Positions 24,592-34,942 of a stretch of DNA of 64,000 nucleotides are shown one piece after another. Source of the DNA: Enterococcus crotali (GTDB lineage Bacteria; Bacillota; Bacilli; Lactobacillales; Enterococcaceae). Location of the stretch: NCBI RefSeq assembly GCF_000633635.1, contig NZ_AYPQ01000007.1, positions 226,962-290,961 of the forward strand. Direction: 5' to 3'. Made by a program: the position numbers and the translations under genes. The notes beneath the pieces are model-generated. The model was not told where the DNA came from. It worked only from the letters and a program-made list of their open reading frames with translations, and made no database searches. Positions within the stretch are counted from its first letter, which is position 1; each line of letters starts with the position of its first letter.

Positions 24592-25548
24592 TTACAAAAG
24601 GTTTCGTTTTTTTAGCCGGCGAATCACAAGAATACATGTTGCAGTTGTCACAACAAAGATCCAAAAAAAGGCATCTTCCCGATTAGCAAAGGGTAATTTT
24701 ACATTCATACCGAAGATTCCACCGATGATCGTTGGGATGGTCAACACGATCGTTAAAGAAGTTAAAATCTTCATTACGTTATTCAGATTATTCGAAACAA
24801 TTGCTGAAAAGGTATCGCTGACTTTATCTACAAGTTTTAGCTGAATCGAGGTCGTGGTTGCCGCTTGTTTTGTTTCGACCAGAATGTCATGAAGCCTTGG
24901 CAAATGAGCTCTAGGGTCTGTGAATATTCTAGCATTGTAGAGCATATTTAAAACAGCTAAATTAGAATTTATGGCAGACTCAAAATAGACTAAACTTTTT
25001 TGAATGTCCATCATTTGATAAAGTTGACTATTTTCAGTTGACACTTTTAATTCACCTTCTAGTTTATTCGTCTGTTTGATCAACTCTTTTAAAAAGCGAT
25101 TATAACAAGTCGATATTTGCCAGGATAAGTATAAAATCAGCATTTCTTGAATCGGCAATTCACTATCAGGGATCGGGGTGGTAAATGTTTGTTTTAAAAA
25201 ATCTGCTGAATTATTGATCACAGTAATCACCTTGCCATCTGTTGTTAAAATAATGGCGAAAGGAAAGGTATCCAGTTGGGTATATCCGCTAGGGCTGATC
25301 GTTGCATGTGGATACTGAAGTAACATCAGTGCAGGTTCTTCTAACGTATTTTGGTGGAGTCCTTCAAAACGAGAATTTTCGTTATCATCTAGTACACCTG
25401 TGATATAATCTTTAGGAAGTTTATAAGTCGTGACTAACTGGTCGATCTCTTCTTCAGTCGGTTTCTCAACAGCGAGCCAGACGGTTTCATCTGTATCTAT
25501 TTGGGAAGTAACGAGCTGACTATTTTCTATTTTTAAATAATTGATCAA
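24592..25548 (-). CDS. CorA-family divalent metal transporter
   Basis: 318 residues. The soluble N-terminal domain (about 1-250) is followed by two C-terminal membrane helices, the first ending in the hallmark GMN (GGIFGMNVKLP), then a basic tail RRLKKRNLL. CorA proteins form pentameric Mg2+ (or Co2+/Ni2+) channels in the membrane. The acidic loop between the helices (NREDAFFW) is in the usual place. The length and motif are normal for the Gram-positive CorA-like group. Confidence 0.92.
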   Translation of the reverse strand: MINYLKIENSQLVTSQIDTDETVWLAVEKPTEEEIDQLVTTYKLPKDYITGVLDDNENSRFEGLHQNTLEEPALMLLQYPHATISPSGYTQLDTFPFAIILTTDGKVITVINNSADFLKQTFTTPIPDSELPIQEMLILYLSWQISTCYNRFLKELIKQTNKLEGELKVSTENSQLYQMMDIQKSLVYFESAINSNLAVLNMLYNARIFTDPRAHLPRLHDILVETKQAATTTSIQLKLVDKVSDTFSAIVSNNLNNVMKILTSLTIVLTIPTIIGGIFGMNVKLPFANREDAFFWIFVVTTATCILVIRRLKKRNLL

Positions 25549-25729
25549 AATACCACCTCTTTTTATAAAATGACTTAACTTTATTATAATAGAGTTGAAG
25601 AATTTTTGGGAAAGAAAGCTCTTTTGCTTTAGTATTATTTAGGCATGAACATTTAAACGAAATGAAACATCAATGTAAAGAAAATAAAGTATAGTTAACA
25701 CAGTGTGTTACGAAAGGAATTGTTAGTAA

Positions 25730-26101
25730 ATGGTGTCGTTTTCAGTCATTATGCTTTTTTGGTATGTTTTTCCTGTTATCGTCTTATTTGCGTGTAATTT
25801 TATTATTTCAACGTTCTCTTTGACAGAGCGTTTTAAAGTGAAAGCACCAGATATCTCGATCCCATTTTTATTTATAGGATTAAATGAATTGTCAAAAGAT
25901 AGTTATGGACAATCGATTGTTCCTTATATGGTCATCTCAGTCTTATTATTGGGAATCTGTGTAGCGGTTTTTCAAGCGTATTATTACGGTGAGATTCTGT
26001 ATGGCAGATATTTCAAAATGTTTTGGCGTTTGGTCTTTCTTTTCAGTCTAGTTTTATATGGCGTACTTATTTTGTTGAATATCATTCATTATTTTTCATA
26101 G
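25730..26101 (+). CDS. DUF3397-like membrane protein upstream of mraZ
   Basis: 123 residues, four hydrophobic helices (about 4-25, 42-58, 62-84, 97-121) with AAAGGA about ten bases before the ATG. The size, topology and position directly before mraZ match the DUF3397 family that precedes the dcw cluster in many Firmicutes. Function unknown; the linkage suggests an envelope role. Confidence 0.7.
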   Translation: MVSFSVIMLFWYVFPVIVLFACNFIISTFSLTERFKVKAPDISIPFLFIGLNELSKDSYGQSIVPYMVISVLLLGICVAVFQAYYYGEILYGRYFKMFWRLVFLFSLVLYGVLILLNIIHYFS

Positions 26102-26127
26102 AGTTGAAATGGTTGCGGTAGAAATCT

Positions 26128-26142
26128 CCCCACTTCTCCCCA
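26128..26142 (-). promoter_or_regulatory. MraZ-type operator, minus-strand orientation
   Basis: On the minus strand TGGGG-N5-TGGGG (TGGGGAGAAGTGGGG), the spacing known for MraZ boxes. It lies about 180 bases upstream of the main operator and in the opposite orientation. Confidence 0.5.
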
Positions 26143-26318
26143 CCATTTTTATTTGTAATATTTTTATGAGAAATATAGGATGGAAATTCGTCGAAAGATT
26201 CATTACAAAATCCTTTATATAGCTATTGATACCGCTTTTTTTTGAAATTGGTCTACACGTTGAAATATTACAAACTTTTTAAATAACCATTAAAAGAAAG
26301 AAGTTTCACTGTTTTTGG

Positions 26319-26343
26319 TGGTAGAAAGTGGCGGGATGTGGTA
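26319..26343 (+). promoter_or_regulatory. MraZ operator: three TGGNN repeats spaced by five
   Basis: TGGTA-N5-TGGCG-N5-TGGTA, just upstream of mraZ, fits the repeat pattern bound by MraZ in E. coli and mycoplasmas (direct repeats every 10 bp). MraZ should thus regulate the cluster it heads. Confidence 0.7.
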
Positions 26344-26382
26344 GACTGTTTTTATCAAGTGGAAAAGTAGGGGGAATTGGCG

Positions 26383-26814
26383 ATGTTTATGGGTGAATTT
26401 CAACATAATATTGATGCCAAAGGCCGACTTATCGTACCCGCCAAATTTCGTGACCAATTAGGTGAGAAATTTGTGGTGACTAGGGGAATGGATGGTTGTT
26501 TATTTGGCTATCCAATGTCCGAATGGGAACAGCTAGAAGAAAAGCTGAAAGAAATGCCCTTAGCTAAGAAGGATGCCCGTACATTTGTCCGCTTTTTTTA
26601 TTCGGCCGCTACAGAATGTGAAATCGATAAACAAGGTAGGATCAATATTCCTGCTGCTTTAAGAACACATGGTAGTTTGGAGAAGGCTTGTGTGATCATC
26701 GGTGTTTCAAATCGAATCGAGATTTGGGATGAAGCCCGTTGGCAAGAATTTTCTACAGAAGCTGAAGAGAATTTTGATGAAATTGCAGAAACAATGATTG
26801 ATTTTGGTTTTTAG
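26383..26814 (+). CDS. mraZ: Transcriptional regulator MraZ
   Basis: 143 residues from ATG 26383, eight bases after GGGGG; the in-frame TTG at 26377 is too close. Two AbrB-like halves are visible, with [14 protein letters not shown] and [13 protein letters not shown]. MraZ binds TGGNN repeats at the head of the dcw cluster and controls it. First gene of the run to divIVA. Confidence 0.97.
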   Translation: MFMGEFQHNIDAKGRLIVPAKFRDQLGEKFVVTRGMDGCLFGYPMSEWEQLEEKLKEMPLAKKDARTFVRFFYSAATECEIDKQGRINIPAALRTHGSLEKACVIIGVSNRIEIWDEARWQEFSTEAEENFDEIAETMIDFGF

Positions 26815-26827
26815 AAAGAGGAGCATT

Positions 26828-27787
26828 ATGACAGAGGAGTTTCAGCATTATACTGTTTTACTGAAAGAGACAGTTGACGGCTTACATGTGAAAGAAGATG
26901 GCATCTATGTCGATTGCACATTGGGCGGCGCAGGTCATAGTGAGTACCTACTCTCACAATTGAGTGAGCAAGGGCACTTATACGCGTTCGATCAAGACCA
27001 AAAAGCATTGGATTTTGCAGCGCAACGATTAAAAAAATATGTTGATCAAGGCATGGTGACCTTTATCAAGTCGAATTTTCGACATTTAAAAGAAGAATTA
27101 GCAAATCACGAGATTCATCATGTCGATGGTATTTTATATGACTTAGGTGTTTCTTCGCCTCAGTTGGATGAAGCTGAGCGCGGATTTAGTTATCACCAAG
27201 ATGCACCGCTTGATATGCGGATGGATCAAGATGCAGAGTTATCTGCTTACCAAGTCGTTAACGACTATAGCTATCATGAATTAGTGAAGATTTTCTTTCG
27301 TTACGGTGAGGAAAAATTCTCTAAACAAGTTGCTAGGGAAATCGAACGGGTACGTGCGAAAGCGCCGATTGAAACAACTGGTGAATTAGTAGAAATTATA
27401 AAATCAGCAATTCCAGCGCCTGCTAGACGCAAAGGCGGACATCCAGCAAAACGAATTTTTCAAGCCATTCGAATTGCAGTGAATGATGAACTGCGAGTTG
27501 TAGAAGAATCTTTAGAACAAGCCATTGCTTTATTAAACAAAAACGGTCGAATCAGTGTGATCACTTTTCATTCATTAGAAGACCGAATCGTGAAAAGCAT
27601 GTTTAAAGAATATAGCAGTATCCAGGATTTGCCTCCAGGATTGCCAGTAGTACCAGAAGAATTCCAACCAGAATTAAAAGTAATTACTAGAAAGCCAATT
27701 TTACCAGGTGAGACTGAGTTGGCTGAGAATAATCGCTCACGAAGTGCTAAATTAAGAATTGCCGAAAAAGTCAAATTAAACTTATAA
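26828..27787 (+). CDS. rsmH: 16S rRNA (cytosine-1402-N4) methyltransferase
   Basis: 319 residues from ATG 26828 (AGAGGAG upstream). The SAM-binding [35 protein letters not shown] and C-terminal [10 protein letters not shown] are typical RsmH/MraW. It methylates C1402 in the ribosomal decoding centre. Always the second gene of the dcw cluster. Confidence 0.97.
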   Translation: MTEEFQHYTVLLKETVDGLHVKEDGIYVDCTLGGAGHSEYLLSQLSEQGHLYAFDQDQKALDFAAQRLKKYVDQGMVTFIKSNFRHLKEELANHEIHHVDGILYDLGVSSPQLDEAERGFSYHQDAPLDMRMDQDAELSAYQVVNDYSYHELVKIFFRYGEEKFSKQVAREIERVRAKAPIETTGELVEIIKSAIPAPARRKGGHPAKRIFQAIRIAVNDELRVVEESLEQAIALLNKNGRISVITFHSLEDRIVKSMFKEYSSIQDLPPGLPVVPEEFQPELKVITRKPILPGETELAENNRSRSAKLRIAEKVKLNL

Positions 27788-27803
27788 AGAAAGGGGTAAC
27801 GAC

Positions 27804-28205
27804 ATGGCTGAGTTAAAAAAAGTCGAAGATTTTCAATACGATATTCCAGTGATGGATGAACCAGTCATTGACCATGAAAATGAACCTAAAGTTCAAAAAA
27901 ATAGTAACTTACCCCAATCTCCAAAAAGGAAGTTGAGAAATATCTCACTTTTAGAAAAGACGATCGGCTTTTTATTGTTAGTGGCGATTATTGGAATAGC
28001 TGTTCTCACCATTCAAGTCCGCACTTCTATTACACAAATGACAAATGAAATTACTGAAACGCAAGCGACGATTCAAGAGAAAGAAGAATCTGCATTGAAA
28101 TTGGAACAACAAAAAAATGAATTATCAAAAGCAGACCGGATCAAAGATGTTGCGAAAAGTAAAGGTCTATCTGATAACATTGAAAATATAAAGAGAGTGA
28201 AATAG
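27804..28205 (+). CDS. ftsL: Cell division protein FtsL
   Basis: 133 residues. A charged cytoplasmic part (1-50), one membrane helix (about 52-70, IGFLLLVAIIGIAVLTI) and an extracellular coiled coil (75-125) make a bitopic FtsL. It forms a complex with DivIC and DivIB that activates septal wall synthesis. It ends directly at the PBP gene start. Confidence 0.93.
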   Translation: MAELKKVEDFQYDIPVMDEPVIDHENEPKVQKNSNLPQSPKRKLRNISLLEKTIGFLLLVAIIGIAVLTIQVRTSITQMTNEITETQATIQEKEESALKLEQQKNELSKADRIKDVAKSKGLSDNIENIKRVK

Positions 28206-30085
28206 ATGAGCATAAAAAATAAAATAAAGAATTTTGTCAAAAAGAAGAACTTAAATCCAATGAACAATCGTAAAAAAGTAGGCATTATTTTATTTGCTAC
28301 GAGTATTGGATTGTTCTTTTTATTTGCTTTTAGATTAACGTACATAGTGGCTGTAGGAAAAGTCGCAGGTGTCTCTTTACCAGAAAAGACAGCTGCTCTT
28401 TATCAAGGGAGCAGTGTGGTCAAGGCAAAAAGAGGAGCTATTTTAGACCGCAATGGCGTAGTGATTGCAGAAGATGCTACATCTTATTCTGTGTATGCCA
28501 TTTTGTCTGAGACCTATTTAGGTGAAGAAAATAAAAAGCTTTATGCACAGAAAAAAGATTTTCAAACATTAGCAGAAATATTAGATAGAAATACAGAGCT
28601 TACTAAAAATGAAGCGTTAAGTTTTCTGAATAATGGTGTCAATGAAGACGGCACTGTAAAATTTCAAGTTGAGTTTGGTTCTAAAGGAAAAAATATTACT
28701 CTGGAAACAAAACAAAAAATCGAAGACGAGCTAAAGAAAAACAAAGTTTCAGGACTCTATTTCGAAGGTCATCCAGCAAGAATTTATCCAAATGGTGTTT
28801 TTGCTTCTCATTTCATCGGCTATACAGATTCTGCTGATGCAGAGGATGATTCAAAAGGTTTAGTAGGAAAAATGGGGATAGAAAAATCTTATAATGATAT
28901 TTTAAAAGGTCAAGACGGCAAGATTGATTATGAAAAAGACGTGTACGGAAATCCATTACCAGGGACAGTTGCAAATGAAAAGCAAGCTGTTGACGGTAAA
29001 GATATCTATACAACAATAGATAGTCGCATACAAAGTCAGCTGGAAACATTATTAGATCCCGTTGTTGAAGAATACAAGCCAGAAGACATGACGGCGATGC
29101 TGATGAAAGCGAAGACGGGTGAAATCCTTGCTATGTCTCAACGCCCATCCTTTAATCCAGAAACAAAAGAAGGTCTAGGAAAAGATACAGTCTGGCGTAA
29201 TATACTAGTAGAAGATAATTTTGAGCCAGGTTCCACTATGAAACTCTTTACTGCTGCGGCGGCAATGCAAGAAGGCAAATTCAGCCCCAACACAACCTTT
29301 AATTACCCAGCTGGTGGCTATAAGCTTGACGACCGTACGGTAAATGATCATGATTACGGTGCAGTTGGACCATTGACATTCCGTCAAGCAATTTCTTGGT
29401 CTAGTAATGTCGGAATGCTTACGTTAGAGCAAGCTATGGACAAACTGGTCAAGTTTGGAAAAGTTATTTAGAAAAATTTGGTTTTGGAAAATCGACAGAT
29501 TCAGGTTTGGCAGGAGAATCTGCTGGTGAGCTACCAGTAGATAACTGGGTCGATTTGGCAATGTCATCATTTGGACAAGCTATTTCAGTAACGAACTTTC
29601 AAATGATGCAGGCTTACACAGCGATCGCTAATGACGGATCGATGCTGAAACCACAATATATCAGCAAAATCGTTGATAAAAATACTGGTGAAGAAAAAGT
29701 AACCCAACCAGAAAAAGTAGGACAACCAATCATAACTCCACAAGCGGCCAGTGATATTCGCACATATATGGTCGACACTGTAGAAGATCCAAATTATGGG
29801 ATTGCTTATGACGTATATAAAGTGCCGGGTTATCATATAGCAGCTAAAACTGGTACAGCTCAAATCACTGGGGAAAACGGATATATGGCAGGTCTTACTG
29901 ATTATACCTATTCTGTTGTGGAGATGATGCCAGCAGATAATCCAGAATACATTTTGTATCTTACAATGAAGAAACCTCAGACATATACAAGAGAGGCACT
30001 TGCTAAAATTGCCAATCCATTGATGCAATTGGTGATGGATTCAATCGATAGTGAGTCTGATCCAACAGTAGAACCTGCTAAATAA
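28206..30085 (+). CDS. Septal class B penicillin-binding protein (FtsI/PBP2X type), frameshifted as read
   Basis: Frame one (28206-29471) has a membrane helix (24-48), the pedestal domain and the transpeptidase motifs PGSTMKLFT (SxxK) and SWSSNVG (SxN), then stops early. Frame two resumes with KFGFGKSTDSGLAGE, and AAKTGTAQI (KTG), to 30085. One missing base in the T-run at 29454-29456 (AAGTTTGG; TTTT would restore KFWKSYLEKFGFG) accounts for it. The restored protein of about 626 residues is a complete transpeptidase that ends without PASTA domains. As the enzyme is needed for division, this is probably a base-calling error. Confidence 0.92.
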
Positions 30086-30130
30086 ATGGAAAAGTAAATC
30101 AATACGAGTTAAACAATTAGGAGAGATATC

Positions 30131-31096
30131 ATGGAGTGGACACAAATTTTTATTCCCATAGTATGTAGTTTTGCTATAACAGTGGCAGTGATGCCGATGT
30201 TTATCGGTTATTTTCAAATGAAGAAACAAGGACAAACAACGCGCGAAGATGGTCCGACTTGGCATAATGTAAAAACAGGTACGCCAACGATGGGTGGTTT
30301 AGTATTTTTAGTTGCAAGTTTTATCACGTCATTATTAGTAGGGTTATGGAAACAAGAGCTCACTCCTTCTTTACTGATTATTTTGTTCATTTTAGTTCTT
30401 TATGGGTTGTTAGGCTTTTTAGATGACTTTATCAAAGTGTTTAAAAAGCGAAATATGGGACTGAATTCCCGTCAAAAATTGATTGGTCAAATCATTGGCG
30501 GCTTAGTATTTTATTTTGTTTATCGTTCTGAAGGCTTGCCTGATACGCTTGATTTGTTTGGTGTTGTGACAATACCATTAGGCATTTTTTATGGTGTATT
30601 TGTCATTTTTTGGTTAGTTGGTTTTTCAAATGCAGTGAATTTGACGGATGGAATCGATGGATTAGTAGCAGGATTAGGCACGATTTCCTTTGGTACCTAT
30701 GCAATCATCGCCTGGAAACAACAGCAATTTGATGTAGTGATCATTTGTTTAAGTGTGATTGGTGGTTTATTAGGATTCTTTCCTTATAATAAGAAACCAG
30801 CGAAAATTTTCATGGGAGATGTTGGTTCACTGGCATTAGGCGGTTTGTTGGCCGCTATTTCGATCATTTTGCGTCAGGAATGGACGTTATTGTTGATTGG
30901 ACTTGTTTATGTATGTGAAACAGCAAGTGTTATTTTGCAAGTTACTTCATTTAAATTGTTTGGTAAACGAATTTTTAAAATGTCGCCGATCCATCATCAT
31001 TTTGAGATGTGTGGCTGGTCGGAATGGAAGATCGATATTGTCTTTTGGCTGACAGGTGCTATTTGTTCGGCTATTACATTATGGATCGTACTTTAA
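30131..31096 (+). CDS. mraY: Phospho-N-acetylmuramoyl-pentapeptide-transferase
   Basis: 321 residues, ten membrane helices. Catalytic motifs are present: [31 protein letters not shown] and [14 protein letters not shown]. MraY moves phospho-MurNAc-pentapeptide onto undecaprenyl phosphate to make lipid I on the inner face of the membrane. Normal length. Confidence 0.98.
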   Translation: MEWTQIFIPIVCSFAITVAVMPMFIGYFQMKKQGQTTREDGPTWHNVKTGTPTMGGLVFLVASFITSLLVGLWKQELTPSLLIILFILVLYGLLGFLDDFIKVFKKRNMGLNSRQKLIGQIIGGLVFYFVYRSEGLPDTLDLFGVVTIPLGIFYGVFVIFWLVGFSNAVNLTDGIDGLVAGLGTISFGTYAIIAWKQQQFDVVIICLSVIGGLLGFFPYNKKPAKIFMGDVGSLALGGLLAAISIILRQEWTLLLIGLVYVCETASVILQVTSFKLFGKRIFKMSPIHHHFEMCGWSEWKIDIVFWLTGAICSAITLWIVL

Positions 31097-31160
31097 AAAG
31101 AGTAGAGATTTAACTAAGCCCTAGCCTTCGGAAGTATTTTTTTTAGAAAATGAATAATCT

Positions 31161-31190
31161 GAAACTGGAACGAATAGTGTTCCAGTTTTA
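31161..31190 (+). terminator. Hairpin between mraY and murD
   Basis: A perfect 10-bp stem AAACTGGAAC / GTTCCAGTTT with a 7-nt loop, followed by only a short TTTAG. It could act as a weak terminator or as an RNA-stability element that lowers or separates murD expression from mraY. Confidence 0.5.
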
Positions 31191-31254
31191 GAGACCTAAT
31201 TTTCTGCAAGGTTAATCGCTTCTTTCAGCTTTTCTAAGATAAGGGGAAATGATA

Positions 31255-32625
31255 ATGAAAAAAATTACAGATTATGAAAATAAAAAAGTCCTTGTTCTTG
31301 GACTTGCTAAAAGCGGTGTTAGTGCTGCAAAGTTGCTGCATGAGTTAGGCGCATTAGTGACAGTTAATGACTTTAAACAATTTGATCAGAACCCGGAAGC
31401 CCAAGATTTATTAACCTTGGGTATTCGTGTTGTTACAGGTGGACACCCGATTGAACTACTAGATGAAGACTTTTCTCTGATCGTAAAAAATCCAGGAATT
31501 CCTTATACAAATCCACTAGTAGAAAAAGCATTGAGCATGAAATTTCCTGTCTTGACAGAAGTTGAATTGGCTTATCAAATTGCTGAATGTCCTATTATTG
31601 GAATTACTGGAACTAACGGTAAAACGACGACAACAACGATGATCGGGTTGCTGCTAAATGCTGATCGTAAAACTGGAACGGCTCGTTTAGCTGGAAATAT
31701 TGGTTACCCTGCTAGTGAAGTCGCTGAAAAAGCAGCTGCTGAGGATGATATAGTCATGGAGTTGTCCAGTTTCCAATTGATGGGAATTAAAACGTTTCAC
31801 CCTCAAATCGCTGTTATCACGAATATTTATGAAGCACATTTAGATTATCATGGTTCAAGAGAAGAATATGTAAAAGCAAAGTGGTCAGTTCAAGAAAACA
31901 TGGAGCGAAGTGACTTTCTTGTGTTGAACTGGAACCAACAAGAACTACAAGAATTAAGCAAAACAACGAAAGCCACAATTATTCCTTTTTCAACAAAAGA
32001 AGAAGTTGCTGGCGCCTATCTCTCAGAAGGAAAATTATACTACAAAAATGAGTACATTATGTTAGCAGTAGAACTAGGAGTGCCCGGCAGTCATAATATT
32101 GAGAATGCTTTAGCAGCAATTGCTGTGGCTAAATTAAAAGGTGTCTCAACTGAGTCGATCAGAAAGTCATTGATGATCTTCACTGGAGTGCCACATCGTA
32201 CACAATATGTGGGGGAAGTTGCTGGACGCAAATTTTATAACGATTCCAAAGCAACCAATATATTGGCCACTGAGATGGCTTTAAGTGGTTTTGATCATTC
32301 TTCGCTTATCTTGTTAGCTGGTGGTTTAGACCGAGGAAACAGCTTTGATGAGTTAATCCCTTCACTAAGAGGGGTCAAAGCAATTATTCTTTTTGGAGAG
32401 ACCAAAGATAAGTTACACAAAGCGGCAATCGAAGCTGGTATCAAGAACATACAATTGACAGAAAATGTCCAGACTGCCGTAAGGGATGCCTATGATTTTT
32501 CTGAAAAAAATGATACTATTCTATTATCGCCTGCGTGTGCTAGTTGGGACCAATATCCTAATTTTGAACTGCGCGGAGATGCTTTTATACAAGCGATGCA
32601 CCAGCTAAAAGACATAGAAAAGTGA
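31255..32625 (+). CDS. murD: UDP-N-acetylmuramoylalanine--D-glutamate ligase
   Basis: 456 residues from ATG 31255 (AAGGGG eight bases upstream; ATG 31249 is only two bases from it). N-terminal UDP-binding fold ([17 protein letters not shown]), the ATP loop [16 protein letters not shown] and the C-terminal ligase domain ([25 protein letters not shown]) are intact. MurD adds D-Glu to UDP-MurNAc-L-Ala in the cytoplasm. Confidence 0.98.
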   Translation: MKKITDYENKKVLVLGLAKSGVSAAKLLHELGALVTVNDFKQFDQNPEAQDLLTLGIRVVTGGHPIELLDEDFSLIVKNPGIPYTNPLVEKALSMKFPVLTEVELAYQIAECPIIGITGTNGKTTTTTMIGLLLNADRKTGTARLAGNIGYPASEVAEKAAAEDDIVMELSSFQLMGIKTFHPQIAVITNIYEAHLDYHGSREEYVKAKWSVQENMERSDFLVLNWNQQELQELSKTTKATIIPFSTKEEVAGAYLSEGKLYYKNEYIMLAVELGVPGSHNIENALAAIAVAKLKGVSTESIRKSLMIFTGVPHRTQYVGEVAGRKFYNDSKATNILATEMALSGFDHSSLILLAGGLDRGNSFDELIPSLRGVKAIILFGETKDKLHKAAIEAGIKNIQLTENVQTAVRDAYDFSEKNDTILLSPACASWDQYPNFELRGDAFIQAMHQLKDIEK

Positions 32626-32632
32626 GAGAATT

Positions 32633-33724
32633 ATGAAAATATTAATAACCGGCGGCGGAACAGGTGGACACATTTATCCAGCTTTGGCCTTTGTTAACTA
32701 TGTAAAACAAATAGAGCCCGATACTGAATTTATGTATGTGGGAACCAAAATAGGTCTGGAAAGTAAAATTGTTCCAAAATATAAAATTCCGTTTAAGACA
32801 ATCAAAATCCAAGGCTTTAAACGGTCGCTTAGTCCTCAAAATATCAAAACCGTGTATCTTTTCCTAAATAGTATTGGAAAAGCCAAAAAAATTATTAAGG
32901 AATTTCAACCAGATGTTGTGATCGGGACAGGTGGCTATGTATCAGGGTCAGTTGTTTATGCTGCAAAGCAGCTAAAAATTCCCACAATTATCCATGAACA
33001 AAATAGTATACCTGGAATAACGAATAAATTTTTAAGCAGGTATGTGACAAAAATCGCCATTTGTTTTCCTGATGTTGCTGAGTATTTTCCAAAAGAAAAG
33101 GTAGTCTTGACTGGAAATCCGCGAGCACAAGAAGTTGTGATGATCAAAAAAACAGATGTGTTAAGAGAATATGGCCTAGATCCTGAGCAGAAAACGGTCG
33201 TCATTTTCGGCGGGAGCCGTGGTGCATTAAAAATCAATCAAGCATTTATTGAGGCATTACCTCTTTTTGAGCAGAGAAATTATCAAGTTCTTTATGCTTC
33301 AGGAGAGCGATATTATAAAGAATTACAAGAAACATTAAATCTTTCCAAAAAGAAATTGACAAACATAAGCATTCAGCCTTATATTGATAAAATGGCAGAA
33401 GTCTTAGCAGCAGCAGACTTAATGGTTGGTCGTGCTGGGGCAACCTCTATTGCAGAGTTTACTGCATTAGGATTACCCGCAATTTTAGTTCCAAGTCCAT
33501 ATGTCACAAATGATCACCAGACAAAGAATGCCCAAAGCTTAGTTAAGTCTGGAGCAGTCGAAATGATCACTGACCAAGAGCTTACAGGTCTTAAATTAGT
33601 AACGGAGATCGATGCAATTTTACTTGACGAAACACGGCATCAAGCGATGGCTGCAGCGTCTAAAAAAGAAGGTATTCCGGACGCTAGTGAACGACTTTAC
33701 AAAGTGGTAAAAGAAATAACTTGA
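32633..33724 (+). CDS. murG: UDP-GlcNAc:lipid I N-acetylglucosaminyltransferase
   Basis: 363 residues, GT-B fold. The N-terminal glycine loop [45 protein letters not shown] and [17 protein letters not shown] are all typical. MurG converts lipid I to lipid II at the inner membrane face. It begins eight bases after murD. Confidence 0.98.
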   Translation: MKILITGGGTGGHIYPALAFVNYVKQIEPDTEFMYVGTKIGLESKIVPKYKIPFKTIKIQGFKRSLSPQNIKTVYLFLNSIGKAKKIIKEFQPDVVIGTGGYVSGSVVYAAKQLKIPTIIHEQNSIPGITNKFLSRYVTKIAICFPDVAEYFPKEKVVLTGNPRAQEVVMIKKTDVLREYGLDPEQKTVVIFGGSRGALKINQAFIEALPLFEQRNYQVLYASGERYYKELQETLNLSKKKLTNISIQPYIDKMAEVLAAADLMVGRAGATSIAEFTALGLPAILVPSPYVTNDHQTKNAQSLVKSGAVEMITDQELTGLKLVTEIDAILLDETRHQAMAAASKKEGIPDASERLYKVVKEIT

Positions 33725-33730
33725 TGGGGG

Positions 33731-34780
33731 GTGCGGAAGATTAGTAAGAAAAAAGATGATCCAGTGGGTCCAGAAGACCAACAAACAAACAAGACTGAAA
33801 ACATAGACGAGCAAAATTTGACTCCCTGGCAAAAAGAAAACCTAGAATACTTAAAAACACAAGGCGATCAGCCAGTTTGGAGTCCTTCAGTTTTGTCTAC
33901 TGAAGAAGAGCAGGAAGAAGACTCGGGTGAAGATCAAGCAGAAAAAACAGAAGAATCTTCGTTGGAAGAGTCCGAAATACCAGAAAAACAAAAGACTACT
34001 TACGAATCTTTTGCAGACCGCTTACCAAAAATAAAAGAAGTCAGAAATAAACGATTATATCGTCGCTTAACTTTAATTGTGTCAGTATTTTTGGTGGCGA
34101 TATTGATTGTCCTTTATTTTGTTTCTCCACTTAGTAAGTTAGGCAAGGTCAGCGTTTCAGGTAATAAATCGGTCGATAGTCAAAGCATCATTGCTCAATC
34201 TAAACTGGAGCAAGGGAAAAGTTTATGGGAGCAATTTGGAGATCGGAAAATTTATGAAGAAAAAATCCAACGTCAATTGCCGCGGATCAAAAAAGCAATA
34301 ATCTCTTTGAATGGTGTTAACTCGTTTAACATAAAAGTCGATGAGTATAAAGTCGTTGCTTTAGAATCTGTAAACAATATTTTTCATCCTATTTTGGAAA
34401 ATGGCAAGATTTTACCTGAAGAAATGAAAGCACCTGTGAGCGGTATGCCGATTTTTCTGAATTTCAAGGATCAGACGATCATTAAAAATTTAATGAATTC
34501 TTATAACAAACTTCCTGAGGATATAAAACAAAATATCTCAGAAATTCGTTATGCGCCGTCAAATGCAAACAAAGAATTGATCAATCTTCATATGAAAGAT
34601 GCCAATCAAGTCATCGTAAATATCTCTCAATTAGAGGAGAAAATGGCGTATTATAGCAAGGTAGCGAGCCAAATGGAGAAACCAGGAATCATCGATATGG
34701 AAGTCGGGATTTTCTCATATCCTTTTAATAATGAGGAGACTGAAGAAAGTGTAGAAGAATCTTCACAGGCCCTAGAATAA
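33731..34780 (+). CDS. divIB: Cell division protein DivIB/FtsQ
   Basis: 349 residues as read from GTG 33731. The start is uncertain: GGGGGG stands only two or three bases before the GTG, whereas an ATT at 33740 has better spacing. A long acidic cytoplasmic part (to about 110), one membrane helix (about 113-131), a POTRA domain (LGKVSVSGNKSVDSQSII), a beta domain and an acidic Ser/Glu tail follow. DivIB stabilises FtsL and DivIC at the septum. Confidence 0.92.
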   Translation: MRKISKKKDDPVGPEDQQTNKTENIDEQNLTPWQKENLEYLKTQGDQPVWSPSVLSTEEEQEEDSGEDQAEKTEESSLEESEIPEKQKTTYESFADRLPKIKEVRNKRLYRRLTLIVSVFLVAILIVLYFVSPLSKLGKVSVSGNKSVDSQSIIAQSKLEQGKSLWEQFGDRKIYEEKIQRQLPRIKKAIISLNGVNSFNIKVDEYKVVALESVNNIFHPILENGKILPEEMKAPVSGMPIFLNFKDQTIIKNLMNSYNKLPEDIKQNISEIRYAPSNANKELINLHMKDANQVIVNISQLEEKMAYYSKVASQMEKPGIIDMEVGIFSYPFNNEETEESVEESSQALE

Positions 34781-34942
34781 AGTTAAGAAAAATAAAAGAA
34801 TAAAATAGTAGAATCTACTTTCTAAAAAGCCTATGTTTATGGTAAAATTGAAAGAAGTGAGTATTCATAAAAAAATATATATTTAAACGGGTGTTTTATG
34901 CCCGCTTACATATTGGAATTAATAGGAGGAGGAACCCCATTC

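Noticed and set aside
24489..24686. A plus-strand open frame across the end of corA
   Set aside because: It is antisense to the conserved C-terminus of CorA and to the DUF4044-like start and has no ribosome binding site.
29585..30028. A 147-codon open frame on the minus strand inside the PBP gene
   Set aside because: It is the shadow of a conserved transpeptidase-coding frame, has no ribosome binding site and an unnatural composition.
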